Origin: Doryteuthis pealeii
Lineage: Eukaryota; Mollusca; Cephalopoda; Myopsida; Loliginidae
Length of the DNA stretch: 64,000 bases
Reading direction: 5' to 3'
Assembly: GCA_023376005.1 (NCBI GenBank)
Contig: CM042142.1
Span: 46,152,148-46,216,147 of the forward strand
Under the pieces are notes generated by a model. It had not been told where the DNA came from. It did not search any database and saw only the letters and a list, made by a program, of their open reading frames with translations. Positions 47,230 through 58,606 of the stretch are shown here, piece by piece; position 1 is the first letter of the stretch; the number at the start of each line of letters is the position of its first letter. The translations under genes were made by a program, and so were the position numbers.

Positions 47230-47790
47230 GAATATGCATTCTTAATTTGTCCGACACTCCTTTGTCCTTCAGCGACGTAAACTACAATCTGAACTAGAAC
47301 ATATTCTAAAGTAGAATTGAAGGAATTTATAAGAGTGCTTACTTTGGTATATAACTGAATGAATGAGCTAACACCAATATTCTCGGCATCAATACGTGAC
47401 CACCCAGGGGCGGAACAGAAGGGAGTTAGGTAGGGGCTGCTGCCCCGGGGTGCAGCTTCAGTGGGGGCGGTAAATCGCCCTAACCCAAAAACTTTTGCGT
47501 TGCTATAACATTGAAATATATTGCCTAATTTTTGTAACAATATTCCTGAACTATGAATGCGTAGAATTTGAAAGTGGGGGGGGGCGAAAGGTTGAATATT
47601 CTGAATCAGTATTTATTGACCATTGGTGGGGGGGGGCCGGGTTTGATTCTTGCCCACCCCCGAATCACGACGTTGGCACGCCACTGCGACCACCTCCGAA
47701 TTTTACTGATTTTTCTTTCACGTATTTGGGAAGAAATCACTCACTTTTCTTACCGTCTGACATACCGCCAAAGCCAGCTAAATCAAACTT
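47230..47790. other. Unassigned sequence with G-rich tracts
   Basis: G runs near 47575 and 47628. Open frames of 107-129 codons overlap in two frames and are not recognised. Confidence 0.4.
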
Positions 47791-48430
47791 GTATAAGCCC
47801 CGTCGACTGGGGAAGAAAAATACACCGACTGCACCTATGCAGAGAGGTAGAAAAAACCCCAATGGGGCCATCAGTTGGCCGTGAGTGGTGACTCGTGGTG
47901 CTTAACGATTGAATGGCTGAGCAGTCCGTGACCTGCAATACTCCACTTTGTCCCTTGCTTTTGCTAGATGGGCGGTCGGAGAGGCCCCTTTTGATCGATC
48001 AGCTGGTCACATTTTCCTCCTACCGCAATCGTTTCCGGCAAAGGCTCTATAGAATTTTCTTTAGAAGCTAAAATTGTCCGCAAGGAATTTTGGACCATAT
48101 GTCAACTCTTGATGGTGAGGTTCCAGTTCTGGAGCTATGGAGCATGTGGAGTATCCCTTCATCACCATTGCAGCCAAGTCCAAGTATTTGGACCATATGT
48201 CAACTCTTGATGGTGAGGTTCTGGAGCTATGGAGCATGTGGAGTATCCCTTCATCACCATTGCAGCCAAGTCCACTCTGACCCGGAGTGGTAGTACCTGT
48301 TAGCGTCTATGGATTAAATAGAAAAATGAGTTTGAAAAGATGTGTTTAAAATGTGTTCTAAAAAGATTGAGTACCCATCAATGAAAAAATAAAAACGTCC
48401 TCGGCATAGAATAATCCAATAGATTCATCT
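47790..48430 (+). repeat. Dispersed repeat family 3, rearranged
   Basis: Family 3 landmarks flank an 80-bp foreign insert (48025-48104, inverted copy of 45855-45935). The next 90 bp (48094-48184) are tandemly duplicated (48186-48265). Confidence 0.7.
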
Positions 48431-48451
48431 TGTCATATTCCGTGTTTGTCT

Positions 48452-48517
<66 letters not shown>

Positions 48518-48747
48518 CTAACCCCTACTTCCTTTTCAAACATTTACCCCACATCATCAGCAGTTGTCCTCCTCCTAATCGCGACCACAAGACACTCAGC
48601 AGTAAGAGAATTGAATCCTTCAATACAATAACTCAGCTCATGTCCTGAAGAAGGTCTGAAAGACCGAAACCTTATTTTGTCGACATTACCACCAGTAATA
48701 AACTACCATCCAGCATAACCTTCCGTGTTTGTCTACATTTCTCCACT

Positions 48748-48760
<13 letters not shown>
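48430..48760 (+). mobile_element. HHR-F element with direct terminal repeats
   Basis: TTCCGTGTTTGTCTACA occurs at 48438-48454 and again at 48721-48737, enclosing CA and TA tracts, a 130-bp body and HHR-F. Direct repeats with an internal ribozyme recall the pseudo-LTR arrangement of Penelope-like elements and retrozymes. No reverse transcriptase is encoded here. Confidence 0.6.
48640..48686 (+). ncRNA. Hammerhead ribozyme-like motif HHR-F
   Basis: Stem I ATGTC (48640-48644) pairs with GACAT (48682-48686). CTGAAGA is at 48645-48651. Stem II GGTCT (48653-48657) pairs with AGACC (48661-48665). GAAAC is at 48666-48670. Stem III is AC/GT around an eight-base loop, and the cleavage triplet GTC is at 48679-48681. 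All conserved core bases are present. Confidence 0.72.
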
Positions 48761-48803
<43 letters not shown>

Positions 48804-48833
48804 AGAGGTTTATAATTTGCTTGAAGCATTGTG

Positions 48834-49281
48834 TATATATTGGTTAGGAGGTTGATTTAGAAGACTGTCACAATGCAGGTGTAAAGAAAAAATAATAATA
48901 CGGTAACAATGATGTTGTGTGTTAACCTGTATTTAATTCTTGAATTTTCGAGATAATATCTCTTTTTCAAAAGATCACTGGAACTGAAGCAGTCTAGTTA
49001 TGACATTTCTTTTTAAATGAATTTTTTTTTAAATGATGGTATTTTTATATAACTCTATTCTCGGGTTGTATGTTTACGCGAATGCGGGGTTTTTTTTGTA
49101 CTTGCACGTATGTTGTCATGCGCTTGTCCATGAAAATGCGTGTTGGTTGTGACGTTATGACTGTATCCTAGCGCGGGATTGCACGTGCATAAGTATGTGT
49201 GTATTAAAGAGCGTAGTTGTGTTTGGTGGCCATGGTGATGTATAATATTTCGTGTTGGATGTAATATAAATCAATTTAATC

Positions 49282-49315
<34 letters not shown>

Positions 49316-49376
49316 GTATAATCAATATTATTATTATATTTATTGTTTTATTTACTTATTTATATCTAATTCAATT

Positions 49377-49440
<64 letters not shown>

Positions 49441-49630
49441 TTTAAACATTATATATATTCATTTAAAAAGAAATGCCATAACTAGACTGATTCAGTTCCA
49501 GTGATCTTTTGAAAAAGAGATATTATCTCGAAAATTCAAGAATTAAATACAGGTTAACACACAACATCATTGTTACCGTATTATTATTATTTCTGCATTG
49601 TGATAGCCTTCTAAATCAACCTCCTAACCA

Positions 49631-49637
<7 letters not shown>
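48834..49637. repeat. Foldback element, arms about 180 bp
   Basis: 48834-49020 is inverted at 49459-49637. The 440-bp interior has an ATT tract and TA tract (49385-49438) and no gene. Each arm contains TGAAAAAGAGATATTATCTC followed by GAAAAT, which looks like a mutated hammerhead core. A fragment of this family lies at 37012-37105 and 56838-56930. Confidence 0.85.
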
Positions 49638-49677
<40 letters not shown>

Positions 49678-49809
49678 TATAATATATGAGCGCGTGTGTA
49701 TGTGTGTGTGTTATAATGTAGTTTATAGTCTAATTTTTTCTTCACAAAGACAGAATTTGCTGTTATTCTGGGATCTTACTGTTTTTCTTTGATACTGTCG
49801 AGGTATCAA

Positions 49810-50240
49810 CTCATAACTTGATTCCAAAATATATTGATTCGATCTCTAACATGGAAAGACTACAAAAACGTGTCATTACATTTTTATTCACCCACATATT
49901 TTCTTCTTTATGCCAATTCTTATAGTGTAGTGGTTTTTACCTGTCATTTTAGTCAGAGAAATTTTACTGTCTTAACTGGCCACCTGTGTTGAGGATAGAA
50001 TGGACAAGGATCAAATTAACTTTTCTCTTCTCTTTTGATCGCATGACAATTATCAACCAATGAGCACATATGTTGCATACCCTTCTTTATTACTTCTTCT
50101 TCATGGTCTTTTCTTCTGTTCACCTTCTATCTTAGGTTCTTCTTGGGAACTTCGTCTTGGTCGGTCGCACTTAACTCATTTCTTCTCTTAAATCAGTCTT
50201 GTTACCAAGACATTCATTAATCACAAGACCGTGTTATTTT
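49810..50240 (+). pseudogene. Possible CR1/jockey-type LINE C-terminal fragment
   Basis: One plus-strand frame reads NMERLQKRVITFLF and LNWPPVLRIEWTRIKLTFLF, similar to the LQKRALR and LNWPPLETRR pattern just after the reverse transcriptase in CR1-like LINEs. Later sequence reads FINHKTVLFF. Stops and shifts abound. The call rests on a weak remembered pattern. Confidence 0.35.
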
Positions 50241-50244
50241 TCTT

Positions 50245-50790
50245 AAACTTTTATTTCCTTAACTATCATTTCATGTAACTAAATATCTGACTAACATAGC
50301 GCGCGTATGCAGTGTGAGTTCCAGTTAAGGCAGAACATCTCTGCCCGACGTCCAACTGAAAACTGAGTACCAAACCAGGTCCCACGTGGCTTTCCATGGA
50401 AAGTCCCGCCCATGATATGAAAAGGGCCATCCCTTTAGAAATACAGGGGATTGACAATAATCTTATGCAACCGCATAGATTATGTAACACATAGATACCT
50501 ACTCAGTTGTTCTCGAGTCATATACATTCTTGATAACCATACAGAAAATTTCTCATATAGGTAAAACCCATCCGACCAACCAACATCAAACCTGTATTCA
50601 GCGCTGAAGAACCACCAGAGCGACTCCCTGTCTTGAATCAGGCGATTCAAAGAAGCTCCACGGTGAACCATTTTGACACATCAGTGGGCATTGCGCATTG
50701 GGTAATCAAAGAATCTGGCATGAAAGCGCCTCAGCAGAATGTCACGTCGTTTATGTGAACCGGTGTATCATATCTGTTCTCTTGTTGTAA
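50245..50790. other. Unassigned, apparently unique sequence
   Basis: More balanced base composition than its surroundings. Minus-strand frames of 63-74 codons (50266-50490, 50480-50671) are adjacent but not recognised and lack clear splice sites. Possibly a decayed element. Confidence 0.35.
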
Positions 50791-50794
50791 AACA

Positions 50795-51100
50795 ACCCTG
50801 TCAGCTGCAGGTATAGAATACGCCGACTGCTCTTCTGAAGAGTGGTAAGACCCCCCTCCCCCAATTGGGGCCACCTATTGGCCTTGGGTGGTGACATGAT
50901 GCTTAAGGACGGAATCCTGGTTGCTGGACAGTCCATGACTTTCAACATTCCACCTCGGCACTTACTTGGGCTAGACGGGCGCTTGGTAAGACCCCTCCGA
51001 TCAATCGGCTTGTCACGTCAAACCCTAGCACCTATATGATTAAGTCCCGATCGTATTGTTCTTATGTCAACCCCCTAACCCTTTTGTCATATATATGTGT
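50795..51100 (+). repeat. Dispersed repeat family 3, partial
   Basis: GGTAAGACCCCCCTCCCCC, GGCTAGACGGGCGC, GATCAATCGGCTTGTCACG and CCTAGCACCTATATGATT in order. The rest of the family continues after an insertion, at 51690-51860. Confidence 0.7.
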
Positions 51101-51231
51101 GGGGATTTCGGTGACGACCGCCAACTAAAGCGTAAACACAACGCTCTCCTATATAAGGGATGGTGCCCTATGACGACCTTTACATACATACAGATGTGTG
51201 TATTAAAACAGTTAAAATCCCCTTCGCATTC

Positions 51232-51370
51232 CGTGGGTGACGATAGCTGAGCGGTAAGCTGCCCGACTGCTGCTGAATCGATCCGGTTTCTATCTCGGCT
51301 GTAGGTAGCTCACAAAATGTCTAGCCACACTGAAGAGACTTGATAAGTCGAAACACGTGTCTGTGGATGA
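51232..51370 (+). mobile_element. SINE-like unit: tRNA-like head plus hammerhead
   Basis: TAGCTGAGCGGTAAGCTGCC (from about 51246) fits a Pol III box A, and a weak box B (GGTTTCTATCTCGGC) follows at about 51288. The hammerhead-like motif HHR-G starts 20 bp later, and the unit ends in a CT/TA microsatellite. It is inserted within a family 3 repeat. Schistosome Sm-alpha elements are a known precedent for Pol III boxes plus a hammerhead. Confidence 0.6.
51325..51366 (+). ncRNA. Hammerhead ribozyme-like motif HHR-G (best formed)
   Basis: Stem I CCACA (51325-51329) pairs perfectly with TGTGG (51362-51366). CTGAAGA is at 51330-51336. Stem II GACTT (51337-51341) pairs perfectly with AAGTC (51345-51349) around GAT. 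GAAAC is at 51350-51354. Stem III is AC/GT, extendable within ACACGTGT, and the cleavage triplet GTC is at 51359-51361. Every position required by the type I minimal hammerhead is present. Confidence 0.78.
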
Positions 51371-51438
<68 letters not shown>

Positions 51439-51439
51439 C

Positions 51440-51690
51440 AACCACTGCACACGACACATGGTCAATTTCTTAAGCGGAATTTAACACGTTTTTTTAACAA
51501 GTTTTCTTTCTTCCAGATTGGTTGCCTAACCAAGGTTAAAGAGTGCAGTCTACGCTACTCTTTATCCATAGCTGGAAGGAGAATAGTTGGATGCTTACCT
51601 TTCCCAAGGGTATTAGTCCTATGTGAAATTCAAACAGCCTCGTCCAGGATTTGAACTCGGGTCGATAACCATTACGCCACGCGCCTTCAA
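51440..51690 (-). repeat. SINE family 2, full length
   Basis: On the minus strand: head GCGCGTGGCGTAATGGTTATC, box B GTTCAAATCCTGGACGAGGC, body and tail ending near 51440. It separates two parts of a family 3 repeat. Confidence 0.8.
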
Positions 51691-51859
51691 CTCTTTTATT
51701 ATATATGTGCTAGAAGGCGGTGGTTAAGGGTCTTAGTGTCCTGGGTATAACGTTAAACTGCATCTTGTGGAGCTCTGGGGAGTGTGGAATACCCATTTAT
51801 TACTTTTTCTCCAAGGTCCTCTCTGATCCGGAGATCCGGAGAACCAGTGTGTTTCCACT

Positions 51860-52380
51860 TCATGGACTATTTTTTCCACTTGGGCTCATGTGTACCGGAG
51901 AAACATATTGAACTATTTAGCAATAGCTCTAAAGTAAACATATTAAATGCTATAATAATTAGATTATTATATTGTCGTATATCCATAGGTCATGTTAGTA
52001 ATTGTAATTGGCGTTTGATTTATACAGGTTGCGGCAGAAATACCTCTTATCTTACCTTTTCTTTGAGAGTAAATGGACTGGTCCAAGACTACTTGTGTAA
52101 TGCTGATTAGAGCAGTGTCAGATTATTAGGAGGACCGTCTACTTACGACCTCAATTCTTAGCACTCTTTTGCAAAGTACTTTATTGTTGGATGTATTAAT
52201 ATACTGAATATTTTATGTTCTAGTATACAACACCTGTGTGCTGCAGGTGAACTTAGGCAAGTGGTAATGGTAGATCCATCCAGCTAATGTTTTACTCTTT
52301 TTTTTTAGATCAGTTATGATTATGGCTTGGGCGTATTTTCAAGACTGCTGAATCTGTAATTGCTATACAGACAACTTTTT
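51860..52380. other. Unassigned sequence
   Basis: No gene, RNA or repeat recognised. The 108-codon frame at 51784-52110 begins inside a family 3 repeat and is probably meaningless. Confidence 0.4.
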
Positions 52381-52870
52381 AGTATTATTATTTGTATAAT
52401 TTGGACTATTGTCCCCATCTTCATTATTATCTGTACAACGTTTCGACTGATGTGCCCTCCGGCCTTCTTCGGGTATTTCTTGTCGGACTCAGGAACCTTC
52501 TCGGACTCGGGAACCTTCTTGGATACATAGCCTAGTGGATAAAGGAGTTAGGTTAAGACAGTTCTAAGTGACAGTTATCTCAAGACTGCAGGTTCAATCC
52601 TGGTCAGAGGCAGCAGTAACATAGAATAATAATTAACACAAGCTTAACACCTATACCCCAGCTATGGTTAGCGGAATTAGAACAGGATACCCGCGAGGAC
52701 TGAATAAACGGTTAGGTTCAAAGTTCAGTGATGGCTCCCGATTACGACAAGAAGGTTCCCGAGTCCGACAAGAAATACATGAAGAAGGCACATCGACCGA
52801 AACGTTGCACATATATCAATGAATATGGGGACAATAGTCCGAATAATACAAAATAATACTAATTATCAAG
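52381..52870. mobile_element. Inverted-repeat element enclosing a tRNA-like segment
   Basis: The left arm (about 52381-52505) is inverted at about 52745-52870 (TAGTATTATT, ACTATTGTCCCCAT, ACGTTTCG, GGGAACCTTCTTG). Between the arms lies TAGCCTAGTGGATAAAGGAG with a box B-like AGGTTCAATCCTGG at about 52590. The arms carry decayed hammerhead-like cores (GAAGAAGG with CGAAACGTTG). Confidence 0.65.
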
Positions 52871-53180
52871 CCTCATCTAAAAAATTCAGAGAAAAAGACA
52901 ACTTTTGTGCTCATTTCATATTACATCGGAATGATGCTGTTCCGGATTGAAGATCAATATTTATATGGGTTGTAAATTATATCCCCAATCTTAAAAAACG
53001 TTTCAACAGTAAAGACACGGGGTTCACCGGTCCAAGCTATGATCGTAACAGATCGTATCTGAAATAAAGATGGTAAGATATTAGCTAGATGGAGCTACCG
53101 TTGCCACTTGCCTCGTCAATGACGGAGAGAGCTCTCAAGAAAACTCTGGACAATTTTGTATTGAATCTACAATACGTATA

Positions 53181-53458
53181 TGCGCGTGGTGTAATGGTTA
53201 TCATTGTAGGGTGTAGACACGGTCAGACAAGTTCAAATCTTGGACGAGGCTGTTTGCATTTCCCATAGTGCTAATACACTTTGGAAAGGTATGAATCCAA
53301 CCATCCTCCCTCCAGTTTTGAATAAATAGTTGGGAAGACTGTTGTCATTAAGGCAACCAATTTAGGAGAAGTAAAACTCTGAATTTAAACCAGTTGTACT
53401 ATGCTTAAAAATTTACCTTGTGTCACATCCTGTTTGAGTGTGGAGGGGTTGGTAAATA
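53181..53458 (+). repeat. SINE family 2, full length
   Basis: Box A TGGTGTAATGG (53187-53197), box B AGTTCAAATCT (53230-53240), body TGTTTGCATTTCCCATAGTG and GGAAAGGTATGAATCC, tail CCTTGTGTCACATCCTG and GGTTGGTAAATA. About 280 bp, typical of a tRNA-derived SINE. Confidence 0.85.
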
Positions 53459-53574
53459 TGTACATTACGTAGACTTGTGCGAAGATGAGAATAACAAAAT
53501 AGGGAAAAATATATGAAAAAGAATCTCTAAGATTTTAACCAAAACGTGTCTGCAAGAAATATTGCTACACACCC

Positions 53575-53600
53575 TACACACACAACACACACACACACAC

Positions 53601-53673
<73 letters not shown>

Positions 53674-53675
53674 TT
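53575..53675. repeat. (CA)n(TA)n(TG)n compound microsatellite
   Basis: Symmetrical CA-TA-TG tract. No gene. Confidence 0.95.
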
Positions 53676-53993
53676 GGGGTGAATTCTTTTTGTAAAAGAC
53701 GAAGTGTAGGAGGTCACGCTCTTCAGGATTATTTTCTACGCGGACAAATATACCACAGTGCATATTGATAAAAACGTTCGTTGCCATAGGTGGTTCTTTT
53801 GTATGTACATATCTGCAGAAAAGCAGACTTGGATTTTACAGAAAATGGCGAAGGCCTCTTTACTTCGGATATAAAAAAGATTCATCGCTTTATGTTTCAA
53901 TTTTTTTTATTTATTTTTTTTTTTAGTATTTAGTGTAGAGAGTTTATTTCCTGAATATTTTTCCTTTTTTGCTTTCATCCTCTCTCTTTGGGG

Positions 53994-54093
53994 NNNNNNN
54001 NNNNNNNNNNNNNNNNNNNNNNNNNNNNNNNNNNNNNNNNNNNNNNNNNNNNNNNNNNNNNNNNNNNNNNNNNNNNNNNNNNNNNNNNNNNNN
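53994..54093. other. Assembly gap, 100 N
   Basis: Exactly 100 undetermined bases, the usual placeholder for a scaffold join of unknown size. The right flank matches about 34150 in copy 1. Open frames that cross it are meaningless. Confidence 0.98.
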
Positions 54094-55070
54094 AAAGAAA
54101 AAAGAAAAGAATGAAAAAAAGAAAGAAAAAAAAGAAGAAGGAAAGGAAAGAAAAGGACAAATAATGGGAAAAGATAAAGAAAAAAGATACAAGAACAAAG
54201 GAAAAAAGAAAGAAAGATATAGAACGATGAATAAAGAAAAAAGGAGAAAGATACATAATAAAAACGAAAAAGAAATAAGGAAAAAAGATACAGAACGATG
54301 AAGAAAAAATGAAAAATACAAAATGAAAAAGAAAGAAAGAAGAAAGAAAGATACAAAACTATAAAGAAAAAAGGAAAAATGCAAAATAAAAAAGAAAGAA
54401 AAAAGAAAGAAAGAAAGAAAGAAAGATACAGAAAAAAAAGAAAAAGAAAGAATGAAAAAGAAAGACAGATACGGAACGATAAAGAAAAAAAAGAAAAAAT
54501 ACAAAATGATAAAGAAAGAAAAAGAAAAAAAGAAAGAAAGATACAGAACAATAAAGAAAAAAGAAAACAAAGAATGAAAAAGAAAGAAAAAAGAAAGAAA
54601 GATACAGAACGATAAAGAAAAAAAGGAAAAATACAAAATGAAAAAGAAAGAAAGAAGAAAGAAAGATACAAAACTATAAAGAAAAAAAAACGAAAAATGC
54701 AAAAGAAAAAAGAAAGAAAAAAGAAAGAAAGAAAGAAATATACAGAAAAAAAAAAGAAAAAGAAAGAATGAAAAAGAAAGAAAAAAGAAAGACAGATACG
54801 GAACGATAAAAGAAAAAAAAGAAAAAATACAAAATGATAAAGAAAAGAAAAAAGAAAAAAAGAAAGAAAGATACAATAAAGAAAAAAGAAAACAAAGATG
54901 AAAAAGAAAGAAAAAAGAAAGAAGATACAGAACGATAAAGAAAAAAAAAGGAAAAATACAAAATGATAAAGAAAGAAAAAAGAAAGAAAAAAGAAAGAAA
55001 ATACAGAATGATAAAGAAAGAAAATACAGAATGATAAAGAAGAAAAAAAAGAAGAAGAAATAAAAGAAGC
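54094..55070 (+). repeat. Polypurine block, copy 2 (cut by the gap)
   Basis: Same purine-rich repeat with GATACAGAACGATAAAG units as 33430-35165, but only the last 1 kb is present after the gap. Confidence 0.92.
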
Positions 55071-55574
55071 AAATTGAATTTTTTTTCCTCTTATTTCAAA
55101 GTGTTGTTGTCTATCTTCAATTTTTGTTTGTAGCGAGTGTGAATTTGAAATGGCCAGTCGGAGACCTAAGTGCCATCATCAAAATTAGTCTGCAACAACA
55201 ATGGCGTCATGTCTAACCAATCCACCCACCCTCCTCATCCACTTCCTATTTCGCATCTTCCTAGACCCCCGCCCGAACCCCAACCACCCATCCACGTCCC
55301 CCCTCCTCCTAATTATGCAAGCCAATAATTAGTCGAGTCAGCTTCGACTTCTCGAAATTGCTTCTCGGTCTAGCAATCTGGTAAGTAAAAGACACATTTT
55401 ACCAGATGTAGATAAAAAAAAAAGAAAATAAATAAAAAGGATAAAAATAAAATAAAATAGAATAAAAATAAAAACCAACAGAAAATCAATCGGGAAGGTA
55501 AACAGAATCTGACAAAGACACGTATTAACGTGTATCAAATGTGTCTTCGTTTTTAGACTCTTACTACAAACTTT

Positions 55575-56808
55575 ATATCATATCATCATCATCATTATCA
55601 TCATCATCATGTCGCGCAAGCAGCACGAATATCCATGACAATCTCTCGTCAACCCTCGCTATCACTCATTGCCCATGGGAGGTCTTCTGTGCAGCAACCA
55701 GCATCCTTGCATAGTTGGTCAATGTGGATCCTTAGTGGGCGGCCTACGTTAGCATGTCCATGTGTTGGCTTCCACAGGAGAACGTCGCTTATGAGCTCGT
55801 CCCCGCTTCTCCAGCAGTGTCCTGCATACCTAGTCTGTCTCACCCGGATGGTTCATGAGATGGGAGGTGGGTGGCCATATAGTTGCTTCCTTGTGGGGTG
55901 CTGTTTCCACGACTTGTTCAAGACTGCACGCAGCATGCTTGTGCAGCTCCCATTTAACTTATATCATATACACATATCAAGATACTCCAATATATATATA
56001 TATGTGGGGGTGCATTAACGTTGCTTTCTGCTGATGAGATATTACTACTTAGGTACGTGAATTGTTTCACGGGGTTTAGGAGTTTACCATCGAGTATGGA
56101 GATGTCTCGTTCATTTCTAAAAAACATGAACTCAGTTTTATCGGAGTTCGCGTATAGGCCAAGGTTCCGTGCTGCCTTTTCTAGGCTGCGTAGCAAGGAT
56201 TCGGTTGTGCAGATGTATTTGAGAGAAGTGCCAGATCATCTGCGTAGTCCGCATCCGTAATGGTCTGTGCGGGATATCGCCTGTTTCTGGCCTTTTTTTT
56301 CATAGGAAAGGCTTGGGCTGCTTTAAATAGATTGTTAGTGATATGGAAATCCAATCTCACTGATAGGTTAAAGCGAAATTCTTCGAAGCGGTAGTTGTAT
56401 CAGTGCTACTGTACGGCTGCACTACTTGGGCCCTAACGAAGCGCCTAGAGAATAAGCTAGATGGGCGCTGCACAAGAATGCTGCGCGCAATCGTAAACAT
56501 GACGTGGAAGCAACGCCCAATAAAAACAGCAGTACGGTCACCTGCCCCATATCACACAAACCATCCGTGTGAGGCGAACAAGACATGCTGGACACTGCTG
56601 GAGAAGCAAGGATGCAGTCATTAATGACGTTCTTCCGTGGAAGCCATCACATTGGCGCGCCAGAGTAGGCAATCCAGCAAAGCTGTACATAGACCAACTC
56701 TGCGCGGATACTGGATGCTGCACAGAGGACCTCCCAGGAGCAATGAATGATAGGGACGGTTGGCGAGAGATTGTCATGGATATCCGTGCTGCTAGCGCGA
56801 GATGATGA

Positions 56809-56812
<4 letters not shown>
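55575..56812. pseudogene. RTE-like LINE pieces with 5' inversion, copy 2
   Basis: Minus-strand 3' end at 55575-55940. Minus-strand reverse-transcriptase part at about 56005-56300, with the YADD box at 56235-56246. Plus-strand C-terminus at 56300-56812. Arrangement is identical to copy 1, so the LINE rearrangement predates the split of the two copies. Confidence 0.75.
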
Positions 56813-56842
<30 letters not shown>

Positions 56843-56927
56843 TCTGGCGGTTGTTTTTGAAGACCATCTCAAAACGAGGTAACTACGATGTTGCTCATTT
56901 ACCTTTGATTTATTCTCTTAATACGAG

Positions 56928-57465
56928 GTATGTCAGAAAAGTTCCATGTTAATCGCATTTTTTGATGTGAGGGACATCGTCCGCTGCGAGTTTTTGCCAC
57001 AGGGCCAGACGATCAGCCAGCAAGTTTACAAAGAGATACTGCGGCATTTGCTTCATTCAGTGTGCGAGAAGAGGCGAGAGATGTGGCAGGACACCTCGTG
57101 GGTGCTTCACCATGACAACACACCTACCCACACTGCCATGAGTATCCGAGAGTTCCTGGCCCAGAAGAACTGTGCTGGGGCAACCTCCCTACTCGCCCGA
57201 CCTGGCTCCAAGTGATTTTTCCTCTTCCCCAGGCACAAGGGGGTCATCAAGGGAACCCGTTTTGATGATGTGTACGACATCAAAAAGGCTGTGATGACAG
57301 AGCTACGGAGAATCCCGGAAGAATTCTTCCAGGAGTGCATGCAAGCGTGGCAGAGAAGGACGAGAAAGTGCATTAGACTCCAGGGGGGTTACTTTGTAGG
57401 GGATAACTTTTAGTTTGTAATAATTTTTTTTTTTTTTTGGGGGGGGCATACTTTTTTGACATAAT
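56928..57465 (+). pseudogene. Mariner (SETMAR-type) relic, copy 2
   Basis: Same fusion of the 5' end to the middle of the transposase as at 37111. Here one frame stays open for 89 codons (56946-57215), through HHDNTPTHTAMSIREFLAQK. The 3' inverted-repeat region is shorter and follows a poly-T/G run. Confidence 0.8.
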
Positions 57466-57895
57466 GGTTATTAAATAATCATTAGTTAATTTCAATTAGC
57501 ACCTTATTCATTAACAATGTCTCTATTAAGGTCTAGCTAAGATAGAGTTGCCTTAACAATCCATAAAGAACAGTAGTGGTACATTTAACCGATAGCTAGG
57601 GGGTATTAGGGGTTTCCTACCTTTTAGTTTAACATTTTTAGTGTAAATATTGTTTTATTCACAAACGTATTAAAACAATCCTATGTATAATTTTATATTG
57701 AAATCAATTAGAATAAAGTAAAAATAAGTAATTTTTTGGTGTTATTAAAATTTCATTGGTCAATTAAATATTATATTGAATTAGTCAATTGGTCAATTAA
57801 ATATTATATTGAATTAGAAAATTCAATATAATATTTAATTATATTAAAACTTAAATACTTGTGTCCGGAGGGCGCATATTTTTGCTAGTATTTAT
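57465..57895 (+). mobile_element. Helitron-like 3' part, copy 2
   Basis: Ends with hairpin bases GTCCGGAGGGCGC and TTTTTGCTAG then T. The hairpin is slightly better preserved than in copy 1 (38086-38115). Confidence 0.6.
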
Positions 57896-58606
57896 AATTA
57901 AAAGAGTGCATAATTTTTGCGTTAACCTAACTTTATCCACTAGGCTATGTGTCCAATTGTACTGATTTAATTGTATTTTTTTTCTAATGAATTTAATTTA
58001 AAAAGAAAAAAATTAAAAAGATGACGTAATGAAGAGGAAAAAATGTGTTTAAACTGCTACATAGATCAGTAGGTAGGTTGTTTGATAGTTATAGGCACCT
58101 GGAGGTGGATGAGAAGTTGTGAATACACACAGCACTGAAATATACAAATATCACATTCACTGCTATGTGTCTTCCCCCAGATGATTTAAATGGCTGCGGG
58201 GGGATTTTTCTCCCTGATACTTTTCAATACCAGTGGTTTAATATAAATAAAATTCATAGATCAATATTTCGTGTAAAAAAAAAAGGGCGTATATAGGAAG
58301 CTTTCAGTTCGCCTTGACGCACTGGTTGAAAAATCCTGTTTTTAAATCAACTCCCTGGTTTCATGTTGATGCAACATTTTTTTGTTCCCCTTTCATATTT
58401 AAAATTACACTTGTAGTTCGTGTGGTTCGTGTACACAGAAAAAAGAGGATTAAATACAATATTGGTATCCGTACTCCAGAATATAGCGAGGAAATTCCTG
58501 CGGCGAATAGTTTATTCTACTGGATAGAAATGGCCAAAATTGCAGTTACCTCCCTTATTTCTAATCTCACTTTTACTTCACTTTTTTTTCCTTTGTGTTT
58601 TTCCAG

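Noticed and set aside
53907..54876. Open frames of 254 and 310 codons crossing the gap
   Set aside because: They run through 100 Ns and the polypurine repeat, so the frames are not real.
56010..56060. CTGATGAGATATTAC near 56028
   Set aside because: It lies in LINE coding sequence and has no downstream GAAAC or pairing.
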